This document shows positions 26,026 through 35,574 of a stretch of DNA of 64,000 nucleotides, piece by piece. The stretch is from Sporosarcina aquimarina. GTDB taxonomy: Bacteria > Bacillota > Bacilli > Bacillales_A > Planococcaceae. The stretch is taken from contig NZ_JACLBZ010000008.1 in NCBI RefSeq assembly GCF_019748715.1, positions 186,001-250,000 of the forward strand, given 5' to 3'. Under the pieces are notes generated by a model. It saw only the letters and a list, made by a program, of their open reading frames with translations. It was not told where the DNA came from and ran no database searches. Numbering within the stretch: position 1 is the stretch's first letter; each line of letters begins with the position of its first letter. A program made the position numbers and the translations under genes.

Positions 26026-26205
26026 GTATTCCGCATATGCATTCTGGCAAGTCTCCTGACTTATGGGTACTATCGCTTCTTCAACCTTCCCAGTTGTTCA
26101 CCAGTGTTTTTTTGAAGTCGCTTCCCAATTACAGTGGCCGGACCGTTCAGGATTTTCACCTGATTCCTTTTTCATCTTTGCAGTCCCTGCAAAGAACCAA
26201 AATAC
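26026..26205 (-). promoter_or_regulatory. Cobalamin (B12) riboswitch aptamer
   Basis: All hallmark segments occur in order on the minus strand: GGTGAAAATCC, CGGTCCGGCCACTGTAA, GGGAAG, CACTGG, a second GGGAAGG, then the B12 box AAGTCAGGAGACTTGCC. A closing P1 helix is visible (GTATTTTG at 26205-26198 with CGGAATAC at 26033-26026), and a perfect hairpin TTTGCAG-GGA-CTGCAAA sits just inside. It controls the five-gene ABC importer through the terminator at 25928-25961; cobalamin should turn the operon off. Confidence 0.93.
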
Positions 26206-26690
26206 TTTATTTAACTAATCTTCATAATATACAACCAAATGGCTAAATGCAATAGACGGTTTACAGGTTTCAGGTCCTCACACAACTCATCGTCTACATC
26301 CATAACGACCGTGGACGGATTGAGGAGCAGCAGGATTTTAAATAGCTTCCTGTTCCATTCAAATGGAAAGTAGCTGGCTGTGCACCAAAACAGCCGGAAA
26401 CTACTCAGTCAATTAAATAGTTTAGCGATGGAGAATCCTTAAGACGAGCATTCAATTTGGGGATTTACCTAGATTTAGAGTGAGTAGATTAAAATATATC
26501 AATACACGAAACAGCTTGAATTGCATGGTGCAAAAACTTGTAAAAAGTAAGATGTTAGTGTCGAACTTCGGAAAAGTTTATCTCTATGGTACGCATGATA
26601 CATAGCCTTCTTTGATGACTTTGCAAATTGAATAGACAGCTTTATTGCGGTTGATAAAAGCTACACTACGCAAGGTTGAGCTTAAAGTGG
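26206..26690. other. Intergenic region upstream of the riboswitch
   Basis: Contains the promoter region for the importer operon and one half-copy of the CAGGTYCYCACACAA repeat (about 26265-26290) that recurs at several places in this window. No gene is visible. Confidence 0.4.
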
Positions 26691-26693
26691 CTG

Positions 26694-26852
26694 CTTCCGC
26701 GGACACTTATCCTCATTCAGTGGACAATTCACCTTCTTATTCGGAGTTATCCGGCAATTAAGCGGACACATTTGACTTTTTGGCGAACACCAAGGGTTTC
26801 AGCGGAAGCTTCAGGAGGTTGAGCGGACACTTTTTCCACTTCCGCGGATATT
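26694..26852. repeat. Degenerate tandem array, GCGGACA every 21 bases
   Basis: Eight GCGGACA-like cores begin at 26699, 26720, 26741, 26762, 26783, 26802, 26823 and 26844. Three are exact (GCGGACA at 26699, 26762, 26823); the others differ by one to three bases (GTGGACA, TCGGAGT, GCGAACA, GCGGAAG, GCGGATA). The spacing is 21 bases in six of seven steps, two DNA turns, so all cores face the same side. The unit is roughly TTNAGCGGACACTTT followed by variable bases. Confidence 0.75.
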
Positions 26853-27068
26853 TCAATTCACCTTACAATATAGATAGATTCCCTGTTCAAGATATACTCT
26901 TGGAAAATAAATAATACTTTCACTCTTTAACTACAAGAGTCATAACAAGTTGTTTCGTTGTACTGCTGCTTATATTGTTAATAATTATTTTTGAGAAGAG
27001 ATGAATTCCGCTTTAATAGTTCGAGTCTCTCAGCTTATAAGCTATGCCCACGCCCGGAACACCAAAAA

Positions 27069-27101
27069 GACCTGAGCTCTGTAGAATCCCGAGCTCAGGT
27101 C
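27069..27101 (-). terminator. Terminator of the RND operon
   Basis: Perfect 10-bp stem GACCTGAGCT / AGCTCAGGTC with 13-base loop; the minus strand continues with TTTTTGG. It lies about 100 bases after the RND gene. Confidence 0.8.
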
Positions 27102-27198
27102 ATAGAAACTGCTTTTTAAATTATTGAATCAAGTCAGCCTAAGATTTTTCTTTTTCGCTTTCCTCTTGAAAAATGTGAGGTCACAGACTTCAGTTCAG

Positions 27199-30100
27199 TT
27201 ACTCACTTTCACTGTCGAGAATTGCTTCTTTGTCTTTTTTACCGCCCAATCGTTTCTTTGTCTTTTCTGCTAGATTATCGATGACAACATACATTACAGG
27301 CACGAACAAGAGCGTCAATACCGTTGAAGCAGCCAGACCAAACACAACAACTATCGCCATCGGTTGGTTCGCTTCTGCTCCCTCACCAAATGCAAGGGCA
27401 ATCGGTATCATCGTGAATATGGTTGAAACGGACGTCATCAGGATTGGACGGAGTCGACTTCGTCCTGATTCTATCAGTGCTTCCGTTCTGTCCATTCCTC
27501 TTGAACGTAAAATATTAGTATAGTCGACAAGGATAATCCCATTATTCAATACAATGGCCGCCAACATGATAATCCCCATAAAGGCCGTTACACTTAACGG
27601 AGTATTGGTTATAAATAATCCGATCATTGCTCCAATTACCATCGTAGGTAAAGAGAACATGATAACGAACGGATGAGTGAATGACTCAAATTGGAATGCC
27701 ATTACCATATACACGAGGACAATTCCCAGTACTAATGCTATACCGAGCGAAGTGAACTCTTTGGCAATATCTTCTGCTTCCCCGCCAGTACTGATTTCAT
27801 AACCTTCCGGCAAAGGCAGCTGGTCTAACTCTGTTTTCAGATCACTTGTAATCTCAACTGCAGAGCGACTTAACACATCACTCGTTACATCCACCTGTCG
27901 CTTTTGGTTCTTACGATTGATTTGAGTCGGTCCTTGAACTTGTTTCAAATCTGCCACAGCGGTAAGTGGTACATGTATTCCTTCACTATTTTGGATAACG
28001 AAAGTCTCAAGGTCACGAATCGTTTGTGTGCTTTCTTCCGGGAATGCCACTAGAACATCAAACTCATCGCCGCCTTCTTTATATTTCGTTGCGACTTCCC
28101 CGCTAAATGCCAAGCTAATCCCGTTCATAACTTGTTGATAAGAAAGACCGTACTGACTGGCAACTTCACGATCCACAATGATTTGAACTTCCGGTCGTCC
28201 TTCACCAGAAGTACTTTCGATGTTAAGCGTCCCATCTATATCATTAAGTATCCAAACAACTTGTTGCGATAAATCAGATAGAATATCGAGGTCTTCCCCC
28301 GTGATTTCAACTGTAATAGGAGAACCTGTACTCATTCCTTGGGAGTTTTCCTGTACAGTGATTTTAGCACCAGGAATATCACTCATTAATGCATCAACTT
28401 TTCCAATCAATTCGGATGTCGATAAATCTCGTTCGCTTGCTTTGACGAACTTAATCGCAAAACTTGCATTTTCCGAGCTTCCTCCCCCAATACCGATCGA
28501 GCTTCCTCCGATCGTCACGGATGTCATTTCGATAATGTCGTCGAATTGGACCAAACGATCGCTAATGTCTTGAACCGCTTCTTCCGTGATATCAAGTTGT
28601 GTCCCTGTTTGTAATTCTACATCGATTTGTATTTCACCACTATCAGTTGATGGCATCAGTACAAATCCGATAAACGGAATCAGAAGCAGGCTGCCAACAA
28701 CAGTGGCAACGACGATACCAATTGTTCGTTTTCTAGCTCGTAAAGCTTTACCTAATAATTTAACATAACCATTTGTAAGTTTATTAAGCTGCTTATTGAA
28801 CCATCCTTTACTTTCCTCATCATTGAACGATGCGGATACATTCCCTAGTAATTTAGATGAAACCATCGGGAGAAATGTAATCGCACCAATAAGTGCAGCT
28901 GATACAGCAAAGACAACAGTTAAGGCCAATGGGCGTATCATCTGCGCTGCAAGCCCGCTGATGAACAACATCGGCACGAATATAGCTGCAGTCGTTAGCG
29001 TTGCTGCAATAACGGATGGTGCCAATTCAGAAGCTCCTTCTAAAGCAGCTTCTTTGATTGGTAATCCTTCTGTCCGTTTCTTAAAGATATTCTCCAAAAT
29101 AACGATCGCACTGTCAATCATTAATCCAATTCCGATCGCCAATCCACCCATTGAAATAGTGTTGATACTTTCACCTGTTAGATACATTAGGATAAAAGTC
29201 GTAAGAAGTGATAACGGCATTGTCAGCCCAATCACTAATGTCGTCCGAAGACTCCGCAAGAATAGCTGCAATACAATCATCGCTAAAACAAATCCAATAA
29301 CCATATTCACCAAAACAGAATTGATTGATTGTGAGATGAATGTAGATGTATCCAACGTTGTCGTCAATTTCAAACCGCGGTCTTCAAATTTTGCATTCAT
29401 TTTGTCAATAATTCGATTGACCTCGTTTGCCGCGCTGATTGTATTGGCATCCGATTGCTTCATAATAGAAAATGTTAGTGTGTCTTCTCCATTAACCCGT
29501 GAAATTGTTGTCTGGTCCTCAAATGTATCTACTACCTTGGCAACATCACTTACTTTAATCGTTTGACCACTGACTAACCCGATTTTTGTGTTCATGATAT
29601 CTTTGACGGAAGTATATTCACCGTCAATTCGTACCTGAACGTCTTCGCCGCCCCGTTCAACAGTCCCTGCTGAAATAGAACGGTTTTCTGCACCTAGCGC
29701 CTGGACAACTTGGGATCCTGATAGTTCGAAAATCTTTAATTTTCCAGGATCTATATTTACCCGGATTTCTCGTTTTAGTCCACCCGCTATATCGGCGGAT
29801 GCGATTCCTGGAGCTCGTTCAAATTCAGGCTGAATTTCATTTTCAGCAACTTCTTGTAATACACTTAAGTCAGCACCATTTAAGCTGATTGTCTGAATCG
29901 GCATCGCTTGCGGGTCGAGTCGCATGACCAATGGTGAATTTGCATCTGATGGCAATTGAGAACGTACAGGATCCAATTTCTCCCGAATATCATTTAGAGC
30001 AGCTTTGATATCCGTTCCATAATTGAACTGCAAAATGACCATCGATGAAGACGGCTGTGAGATAGACTGGATGGTATCGATACCCTCAATCGTTCCCACA

Positions 30101-30309
30101 GCCGATTCCACTGGCTTACTAACCAATTCTTCAATTTCCTGCGAGGCGGCACCTGGATAGCTGGTGACAACGACGGCAATAGGCAAATCCATTTTAGGGT
30201 ATAAGTCTACAGCCAAATTTTTCACTGAGATTGCGCCCAAGACGAGAGCGAGCACTACGATCATTATGACGCCGACAGGACGATTTATTGAACCTTTAAT
30301 CAGTTTCAA
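27199..30309 (-). CDS. RND-family efflux transporter (HAE1 / SwrC-like)
   Basis: 1036 residues, full length for AcrB-like pumps. Two homologous halves, each with one helix, a large extracytoplasmic domain, then five helices. Characteristic pieces are DLYPKMDLPIAVVVTSYPGA near residue 35, the TM4 proton-relay stretch GGLAIGIGLMIDSAIVILEN near 390, and the second-half GIIMLAAIVLNNGIILVDYT near 900. In Bacillus the related SwrC exports surfactin and other amphiphiles. It follows the adaptor gene by 3 bases. Likely role is export of lipophilic or toxic compounds. Confidence 0.9.
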   Translation of the reverse strand: MKLIKGSINRPVGVIMIVVLALVLGAISVKNLAVDLYPKMDLPIAVVVTSYPGAASQEIEELVSKPVESAVGTIEGIDTIQSISQPSSSMVILQFNYGTDIKAALNDIREKLDPVRSQLPSDANSPLVMRLDPQAMPIQTISLNGADLSVLQEVAENEIQPEFERAPGIASADIAGGLKREIRVNIDPGKLKIFELSGSQVVQALGAENRSISAGTVERGGEDVQVRIDGEYTSVKDIMNTKIGLVSGQTIKVSDVAKVVDTFEDQTTISRVNGEDTLTFSIMKQSDANTISAANEVNRIIDKMNAKFEDRGLKLTTTLDTSTFISQSINSVLVNMVIGFVLAMIVLQLFLRSLRTTLVIGLTMPLSLLTTFILMYLTGESINTISMGGLAIGIGLMIDSAIVILENIFKKRTEGLPIKEAALEGASELAPSVIAATLTTAAIFVPMLFISGLAAQMIRPLALTVVFAVSAALIGAITFLPMVSSKLLGNVSASFNDEESKGWFNKQLNKLTNGYVKLLGKALRARKRTIGIVVATVVGSLLLIPFIGFVLMPSTDSGEIQIDVELQTGTQLDITEEAVQDISDRLVQFDDIIEMTSVTIGGSSIGIGGGSSENASFAIKFVKASERDLSTSELIGKVDALMSDIPGAKITVQENSQGMSTGSPITVEITGEDLDILSDLSQQVVWILNDIDGTLNIESTSGEGRPEVQIIVDREVASQYGLSYQQVMNGISLAFSGEVATKYKEGGDEFDVLVAFPEESTQTIRDLETFVIQNSEGIHVPLTAVADLKQVQGPTQINRKNQKRQVDVTSDVLSRSAVEITSDLKTELDQLPLPEGYEISTGGEAEDIAKEFTSLGIALVLGIVLVYMVMAFQFESFTHPFVIMFSLPTMVIGAMIGLFITNTPLSVTAFMGIIMLAAIVLNNGIILVDYTNILRSRGMDRTEALIESGRSRLRPILMTSVSTIFTMIPIALAFGEGAEANQPMAIVVVFGLAASTVLTLLFVPVMYVVIDNLAEKTKKRLGGKKDKEAILDSESE

Positions 30310-30312
30310 TGC

Positions 30313-31761
30313 TTAGTCCTCCTTCATGATTTTCAAGGAATCTCCATCGTTCAGGAGGTTTTGGCCTTTAACAACGACTTCTTCATTTTCATTCAAATCA
30401 CCTGACACAGCTGTTGTATCGGTTCCATATCGAATGACTTCCACTTCTTTTAGCACTGCTTTCCCATCCGTAACTGTAAAGACGACGGATGCTCCTTCTT
30501 TCTGGATCACCGCATTCGATGGCACAAGAGTCGAATCTGACATCAATATCTCATCCACCATGATTGCAGCAACCATCCCAGGGCGAATCATGTGATCTTT
30601 ATTATCAATTTTCGCTTCAACTGTAAATAAACCGGAACCTGAACTCACTGCAGAAACGTAAGAAACTACTCCTGTGAATGTTTCTTTTATCCCGTTCACT
30701 TCTACTTGAAAGGATGAACCAGGTTTGAAAACAGTAAATTGATCAGGTAAAACATCCATACTCACTTTCACGACATCAATCGACACGATTGTCGCAAATG
30801 GTTGTTGACTGGATGTCATTGCCCCCACTTCACCCGACATCTCTGTGATTTCGCCAGAAGCAGTAGCAACAATTACTTTATCCGCCAATCGTTCATTGGC
30901 CAAATCGACAGCCAGCTGTGCTTGTTCTACTGATGCTTGGGCCTGCTCTACACCTGCCTGCGCTTGCTTAATTCCAAATTCCGCATCTTGAATAGATGAT
31001 TGAGCAATACTTGCCCCAATTCTAGATTGCTCTAAAGATGCTTCCAATGACTTCAAACTGAGATCGCTGCCAGCTTGATTTTTATTTAAAACGACTTGGT
31101 CATAAGAATTTTGAGCGTTTTGTTCTGCATTGCTGGCATCTTCGTAATTTTGTTCGGAAATAAGCCCTTCATCATATAAAGCTTTCATCCTAACATGATT
31201 TTGTTTCGCTTGATCCAAAGCAAGTTTAGCATTTTTTATTTGTAATTCAATGCTGTCCAAGTTATTACTTTTAGATTGACGTGCTTCATCTAAGGAAGCC
31301 TCCACTTGTCTCACAGATGCTTGAGACTGAGTATAACTTTTTTCTGCTTTCGCCTTACCACTCTGCGCATTGCTTAAACCGCTCTGAGCACTTTTCAAAC
31401 TGCTCTGAGCTTGTTTTAAGGCAGCTTTTTGTTGTTGAACCGCGTTTCTTTCATTGGTGTCATCAAGCTGGGCAAGTACGTCACCAGTCTTCACAACGTC
31501 TCCCTTTTCTACCGCGATTTTTTTAATTTCGCCGGCTGTTTTTGCAACTACATCCACTTCCGTTCCCGGAATGATTGTACCCGTCAACCGATTACTATCA
31601 CTTAATGAGCCAAACGTTACGTTCGCAACCTCGACTGGTATTTCCTTTTCAACTTTTTCTTCTTCCCCGGACGACTTATCTTTATTACATCCAGCCAACA
31701 TGGCCATAACAGCTATACTAGATAGAAGACCTATGATTCTTCTATTACTCTTCCTTTTCAT
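30313..31761 (-). CDS. RND membrane-fusion adaptor lipoprotein (HlyD/AcrA family)
   Basis: 482 residues. Lipoprotein signal ending AMLAGC (Cys near residue 25). A biotinyl-lipoyl half near 60-95 (VDVVAKTAGEIKKIAVEKGD) is followed by a very long coiled coil (100-290) made of Ala/Gln-rich heptads, the second lipoyl half (ASGEITEMSGEVGAMTSSQQ), and a beta-barrel/membrane-proximal part. The hairpin is longer than in AcrA, fitting a partner that reaches through a thick wall. Sits between the TolC-like gene and the RND pump; only three bases separate it from the pump. Confidence 0.88.
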   Translation of the reverse strand: MKRKSNRRIIGLLSSIAVMAMLAGCNKDKSSGEEEKVEKEIPVEVANVTFGSLSDSNRLTGTIIPGTEVDVVAKTAGEIKKIAVEKGDVVKTGDVLAQLDDTNERNAVQQQKAALKQAQSSLKSAQSGLSNAQSGKAKAEKSYTQSQASVRQVEASLDEARQSKSNNLDSIELQIKNAKLALDQAKQNHVRMKALYDEGLISEQNYEDASNAEQNAQNSYDQVVLNKNQAGSDLSLKSLEASLEQSRIGASIAQSSIQDAEFGIKQAQAGVEQAQASVEQAQLAVDLANERLADKVIVATASGEITEMSGEVGAMTSSQQPFATIVSIDVVKVSMDVLPDQFTVFKPGSSFQVEVNGIKETFTGVVSYVSAVSSGSGLFTVEAKIDNKDHMIRPGMVAAIMVDEILMSDSTLVPSNAVIQKEGASVVFTVTDGKAVLKEVEVIRYGTDTTAVSGDLNENEEVVVKGQNLLNDGDSLKIMKED

Positions 31762-32292
31762 CTTAAACTCAAATCCCCCTTTATAACTCTGTGCACAACT
31801 AAATAGAGGGACCGACTATGACTAGCGCAGTCCTTCTGTTGTAATAAATTTCCTCTTAGCTGCCTCTCCGGTTTCGCCATATACCTTGGCCTAATTTCGA
31901 ACAAACTTTTGCCACGATATAACGGTCAGTATACTTTCATCAGTAAACGAGCATATGTACGTCTTTCCTCATACGAGACTGCAACTACCTTTATCAACAG
32001 GGTCAATTACACCTCGGCGAATTGCGTCCAGATTTTGAATTGTGCTACGGCTTACGTGACGTAAGTCGGTTAACCTTCGCCGCCGGAAGCTTGGAGGACT
32101 ACATAATGTTGGTCATGCAGGTGTTCTCCTATTGTCATCGAGCCTTTGAACACCCGATGAATAGGAAATAAAACCGTATTCATCTCACTAACAATCGGAA
32201 CACCACTAATAGAAATTTTAGTAATCGAGCCCTAGTCCAAATTCACCTACTCAGCCAAGTTTTGAACCCTGACGGAGTAGGGGATAGTCGAC
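31762..32292. other. Gap between TolC-like gene and adaptor gene
   Basis: About 530 bases without a convincing gene. It should contain the adaptor/RND promoter, since a terminator-like structure follows the TolC-like gene. No clear operator was found. Confidence 0.4.
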
Positions 32293-32335
32293 CAATTCAG
32301 CCCACTACTTAAAAAGTGGGCATTTCTGCTGAATT
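32293..32335 (-). terminator. Nested hairpin after the TolC-like gene
   Basis: Outer arms AATTCAGC (32294-32301) and GCTGAATT (32328-32335) enclose an inner stem CCCACT / AGTGGG. It starts 4 bases after the TolC-like stop on the minus strand. The T-run is poor, so termination may be partial. Confidence 0.5.
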
Positions 32336-32338
32336 CAT

Positions 32339-33634
32339 TTAAATAACACCCGCTTCAAGCAGTTCTACATTTTTTGTCAGCAAGAAGTATGATTCTTTCG
32401 CTAAATCGAGTTTCAATTGTGCTTGGTCTACTCGAATACCAGCTAATTCATAATCCGCGCGAGAAACAAGTCCTAACTCATAACGGCGTTTTAATGTCTT
32501 ATCGTCTTCTTTTGCAAACTTCAGTTCACGTTCTGCGTCACGGATATCTTGAAAACCATCTTCCACGTCATAGAAAAGTTGACGAATAGTGACTGCTCCA
32601 TTTGTTTTTAATTGTTCAAGCTTTTCTTTTTCGATCTTCACTTTAAGATCGGCTTCGTTTTTATCGTGAGTTTTTGAATCTTCATCGTCATAGACTCTTG
32701 TACGCTGTTTTTCAGCTAATTCAATGGCAGTTACTTGACTCTTGTATTTGAATGTGTTTTCGATAAGCTCTTGCGTTTCGGTTTGTTGTTCTACCAACTC
32801 CAACTCATCTAAATCAAGTGGTTCAAGCTTCAATTCAGGATGATAAACGACACCTAGGTCAAATGTGAATTCGGCCAGCTCCTGATCCCAGTCTTTCTTA
32901 TCTAATGCAAGTTGCGTTTCTTGACGTTCTATTTCACGTAATTCTTTCGAGTGTTCATCACGTGAAAGGATGCCTAGATCATATTGACGCTTTTTGATTG
33001 CCACTTCTTTTTCTTTTACTTCAAGTGCTTTCTTTTGCAACTCCTGCTGTTCTGCAGTCATTAACAACTTCACATAAGATGCTGTCGCAGCCATTTTAAT
33101 GTTTTCTTTAGCTTCTTCTTCCGTATAAATCAACGAAACTTGTTGCGATTCCATCTGTTCCAAGGCGGCTTCAACCGCATCGATTTTATCTTGCAATGCT
33201 TCTAATTGATTTTGAATTTGTAGACGTTCTGCAAATGAGCCGCTTCCGCTCGCCTTTTGTAGACGTTTCTTCGTTCTTTCCAAATCCTTAATATCGAAGG
33301 CTGTTTCACCATAGTCACTGTCTGTTCCGCCAGTCTGGATCTTCAGAAGCTCGAGTTGGTAATTCGATAGCAATAGAGAATAGTTATCTTCGAGTGCAAG
33401 TTCAAGAACAGTATCAAGTGAGAGACTTTCGAGCAATTCTAATTCCATATCCTCAGAATCCTCGTCCTCGGCATCCCCCTCTAAAATAACGTCATCCTCT
33501 TCTATATTGTCAACGTCTTCGATTAACTCCCCGTCTTTTTCTACTTCTTCTACTCCATCCGCCAATGCAACAGTTGACATACCTGGGAACGCCAACAGAA
33601 ATGCTAGTCCAAGTGCAGTGCCCTTCTTATTCAC
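32339..33634 (-). CDS. TolC-family (outer membrane efflux) protein in a Gram-positive
   Basis: 431 residues with a signal peptide (residues 1-25, GMSTVALA). A strongly acidic stretch (residues 26-65) precedes two homologous TolC-like halves: each begins with a long helix pair and ends in the family block, e.g. KRRYELGLVSRADYELAG near 385 and KKRQYDLGILSRDEHSKELR near 215. The beta-barrel insertions that make the outer-membrane pore appear short or absent. The host type has no outer membrane, so the protein probably forms an alpha-helical conduit or wall spacer for the RND pump and adaptor downstream. Confidence 0.82.
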   Translation of the reverse strand: MNKKGTALGLAFLLAFPGMSTVALADGVEEVEKDGELIEDVDNIEEDDVILEGDAEDEDSEDMELELLESLSLDTVLELALEDNYSLLLSNYQLELLKIQTGGTDSDYGETAFDIKDLERTKKRLQKASGSGSFAERLQIQNQLEALQDKIDAVEAALEQMESQQVSLIYTEEEAKENIKMAATASYVKLLMTAEQQELQKKALEVKEKEVAIKKRQYDLGILSRDEHSKELREIERQETQLALDKKDWDQELAEFTFDLGVVYHPELKLEPLDLDELELVEQQTETQELIENTFKYKSQVTAIELAEKQRTRVYDDEDSKTHDKNEADLKVKIEKEKLEQLKTNGAVTIRQLFYDVEDGFQDIRDAERELKFAKEDDKTLKRRYELGLVSRADYELAGIRVDQAQLKLDLAKESYFLLTKNVELLEAGVI

Positions 33635-34370
33635 ACAATCAATCCCTTTCAGTTTTTATTACTTCATAAATCTTTTTTATTATAGCAAACTGCTATACTA
33701 TATTCCTATAAAACAACAAAAAAACCCAAGATTAGCAGACATCCGTGAAGTTGGTGTGTCCCTTGTCCTTTCCCTTCCTAGCTATACTTTACATTGCACG
33801 CACATCCAACGATCCAGCTCCAATCTCCTATGCTTACAGTCCAAACAAAACAACTCTTAAAGGGAAGTATTTATAGACTAAGAGATTGGTTGATTAGGCT
33901 GCGTGTATAAGTGATTAAAATAATCAAATAGAAAATGGATGCATATGTATTAAGTGAAAATCAGTCTATAAACTTACAGTGGTTCTTGCTAGCTGAGGGG
34001 CTCGGGGCAGGACATCCACCGGAATCGAAATGACTTAAGTAGCGGAAAAGTGCCAGGCATAAAGTAGTTACAAGAGTTGTTGATACAATTCGATCGCATT
34101 GTTTATCAACAACATAATCTGACGTGGTACCAGAAGATTATTCGACTTTATATTCCATTTTCTTAAAGCCAACTTCTACCAAAATTTTCTTCTTTTATCG
34201 AATGACAACATGTTACAATTGGATATGTTCCCATCATAAGTGACGCGGCGTCATATGTCAATTCATTAATGTAGTAAGCCATTATTTCTTTCTAGCGTTC
34301 AACTCCAACAGAACAAGTTTCTTAGTAAACCGGTACAGTACACTGCTTCGAGCACTCTGTCACCCTTATA
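33635..34370. other. Regulatory region between TolC-like gene and TetR gene
   Basis: About 740 bases. A perfect palindrome TGACGC-g-GCGTCA lies at 34241-34253, of the size and form of TetR-family operators. No credible gene is present. Confidence 0.5.
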
Positions 34371-34399
34371 TTGACTTGTGACAAATTGCCATCTATGAT
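34371..34399 (+). promoter_or_regulatory. Sigma-A promoter of the TetR gene
   Basis: TTGACT, 17-base spacer, TATGAT, about 55 bases before the ATG at 34455. Confidence 0.7.
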
Positions 34400-34454
34400 T
34401 AAATTAGCGTAATTGTTATAATTTATTACTTGTTGAATATCTAGGAGGGTGCAC

Positions 34455-35057
34455 ATGCCTAAACAAACTTTTTTAAATTTACCTATAGATAAGCAGGAGA
34501 CGTTAATTAATTCGGCAATGAGAGAATTCTCAAGGGCTCCCTTACACGAAGCAACTATTGCAAATATTGTCAAACATGCAGGAATATCGCGGGGAAGCTT
34601 CTACCAATATTTTGAGGATAAAGAAGATATATTTTTCTTTATCTTGGAAAAACATACCGAGAAAAACCATGAGAAGTTCATTTCCCTCCTAAAAGAAAAT
34701 GATGGAGATTTAATTGATGCACTCATAAAGATGTACAAACTCATGTTAAATGCTTTTCATACCCCAGACTATCGTATATATATAAAAAACGTTTTCTTAA
34801 ATATGAACCACAAAATAGCGAATACCATTATAAATAATGAAGACTTGGACAATCTTATCAATCACCGTGCAGAAATAATCCGCTTTGTTAATAAAGACAA
34901 ATTACATATTACCGATGAACAGGAATTACTTCATTTTCTAAGCGTTACAGATGCCATCACACTATTAAATCTTATTCAAGACTTTGCTTTAGAACTTTCC
35001 TTTGAAGAGTCTTTACAAAACTATACAGCGCAAATTAATTTGCTAATAAAAAACTAA
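34455..35057 (+). CDS. TetR/AcrR family transcriptional regulator
   Basis: 200 residues from the ATG at 34455, seven bases after AGGAGGG (an in-frame GTG two codons earlier is inside the ribosome site). The N-terminal helix-turn-helix is SAMREFSRAPLHEATIANIV then AGISRGSFYQYFEDKEDIF. The ligand domain is variable. The adjacent envelope/efflux genes suggest control of the divergent TolC-adaptor-RND unit, and a palindrome at 34241 is a candidate operator. Ended by a bidirectional terminator. Confidence 0.85.
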   Translation: MPKQTFLNLPIDKQETLINSAMREFSRAPLHEATIANIVKHAGISRGSFYQYFEDKEDIFFFILEKHTEKNHEKFISLLKENDGDLIDALIKMYKLMLNAFHTPDYRIYIKNVFLNMNHKIANTIINNEDLDNLINHRAEIIRFVNKDKLHITDEQELLHFLSVTDAITLLNLIQDFALELSFEESLQNYTAQINLLIKN

Positions 35058-35059
35058 AA

Positions 35060-35098
35060 GAATCCCCCAGAAGACGATTGTCTCCTGGGGGATTCTTT
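35060..35098. terminator. Bidirectional terminator
   Basis: GAATCCCCCAG (35060-35070) pairs with CTGGGGGATTC (35085-35095); an inner AGAC/GTCT helix extends the stem. Serves the convergent TetR and lipoprotein genes. Confidence 0.88.
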
Positions 35099-35109
35099 AC
35101 TAACCTATT

Positions 35110-35526
35110 TTATTTCCATTCGATTGAATCAGAATCCTTCTTTTTCGAAGCTTCCCATAACGTATGATCCTTGTCCGTTTGGATCTTAATGGTCAAATCA
35201 TGCGACTCCCATAATGGATCAGCAGACTCATTTTCTTCGGCATAATTGGAGGCAAGAAGATTGGCAAATTCTTCACCTGTCTCCTGGGCATAGTCTTGGC
35301 TGATGGAATCATCCGACACGGTAACAACAAAATGGACGGTATCTCCTTCGACTGTTGCTGACGCTTCTTCAATCATCATATTGTCCTTGGTGGATGCTGC
35401 TGCCTCGTCTATAGCACTTTTTGAAATTTCCGGCGTTTTCGGAGTATCCTTATCCGTTTGTCCGCTGCATGCTGCAAGTACTACACCTAACATAGCGACA
35501 AACAAAATCAATAACTTTTTCATCAT
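35110..35526 (-). CDS. Small lipoprotein, function unknown
   Basis: 138 residues with a lipoprotein signal (KKLLILFVAMLGVVLAACSG, Cys near residue 20). The mature protein is acidic and probably alpha/beta, with no recognised domain. It lies 48 bases after an ABC-2 permease gene on the same strand and may be cotranscribed with it. Good RBS (GGAGGG). Confidence 0.75.
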   Translation of the reverse strand: MMKKLLILFVAMLGVVLAACSGQTDKDTPKTPEISKSAIDEAAASTKDNMMIEEASATVEGDTVHFVVTVSDDSISQDYAQETGEEFANLLASNYAEENESADPLWESHDLTIKIQTDKDHTLWEASKKKDSDSIEWK

Positions 35527-35574
35527 AACCCTCCTTCATAAAATGTAATGTTTTTCAACACCGCTACAATTGTT

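Noticed and set aside
28796-29566. 256-codon plus-strand frame inside the RND gene
   Set aside because: It is the antisense shadow of the RND pump, which has family motifs on the other strand throughout.
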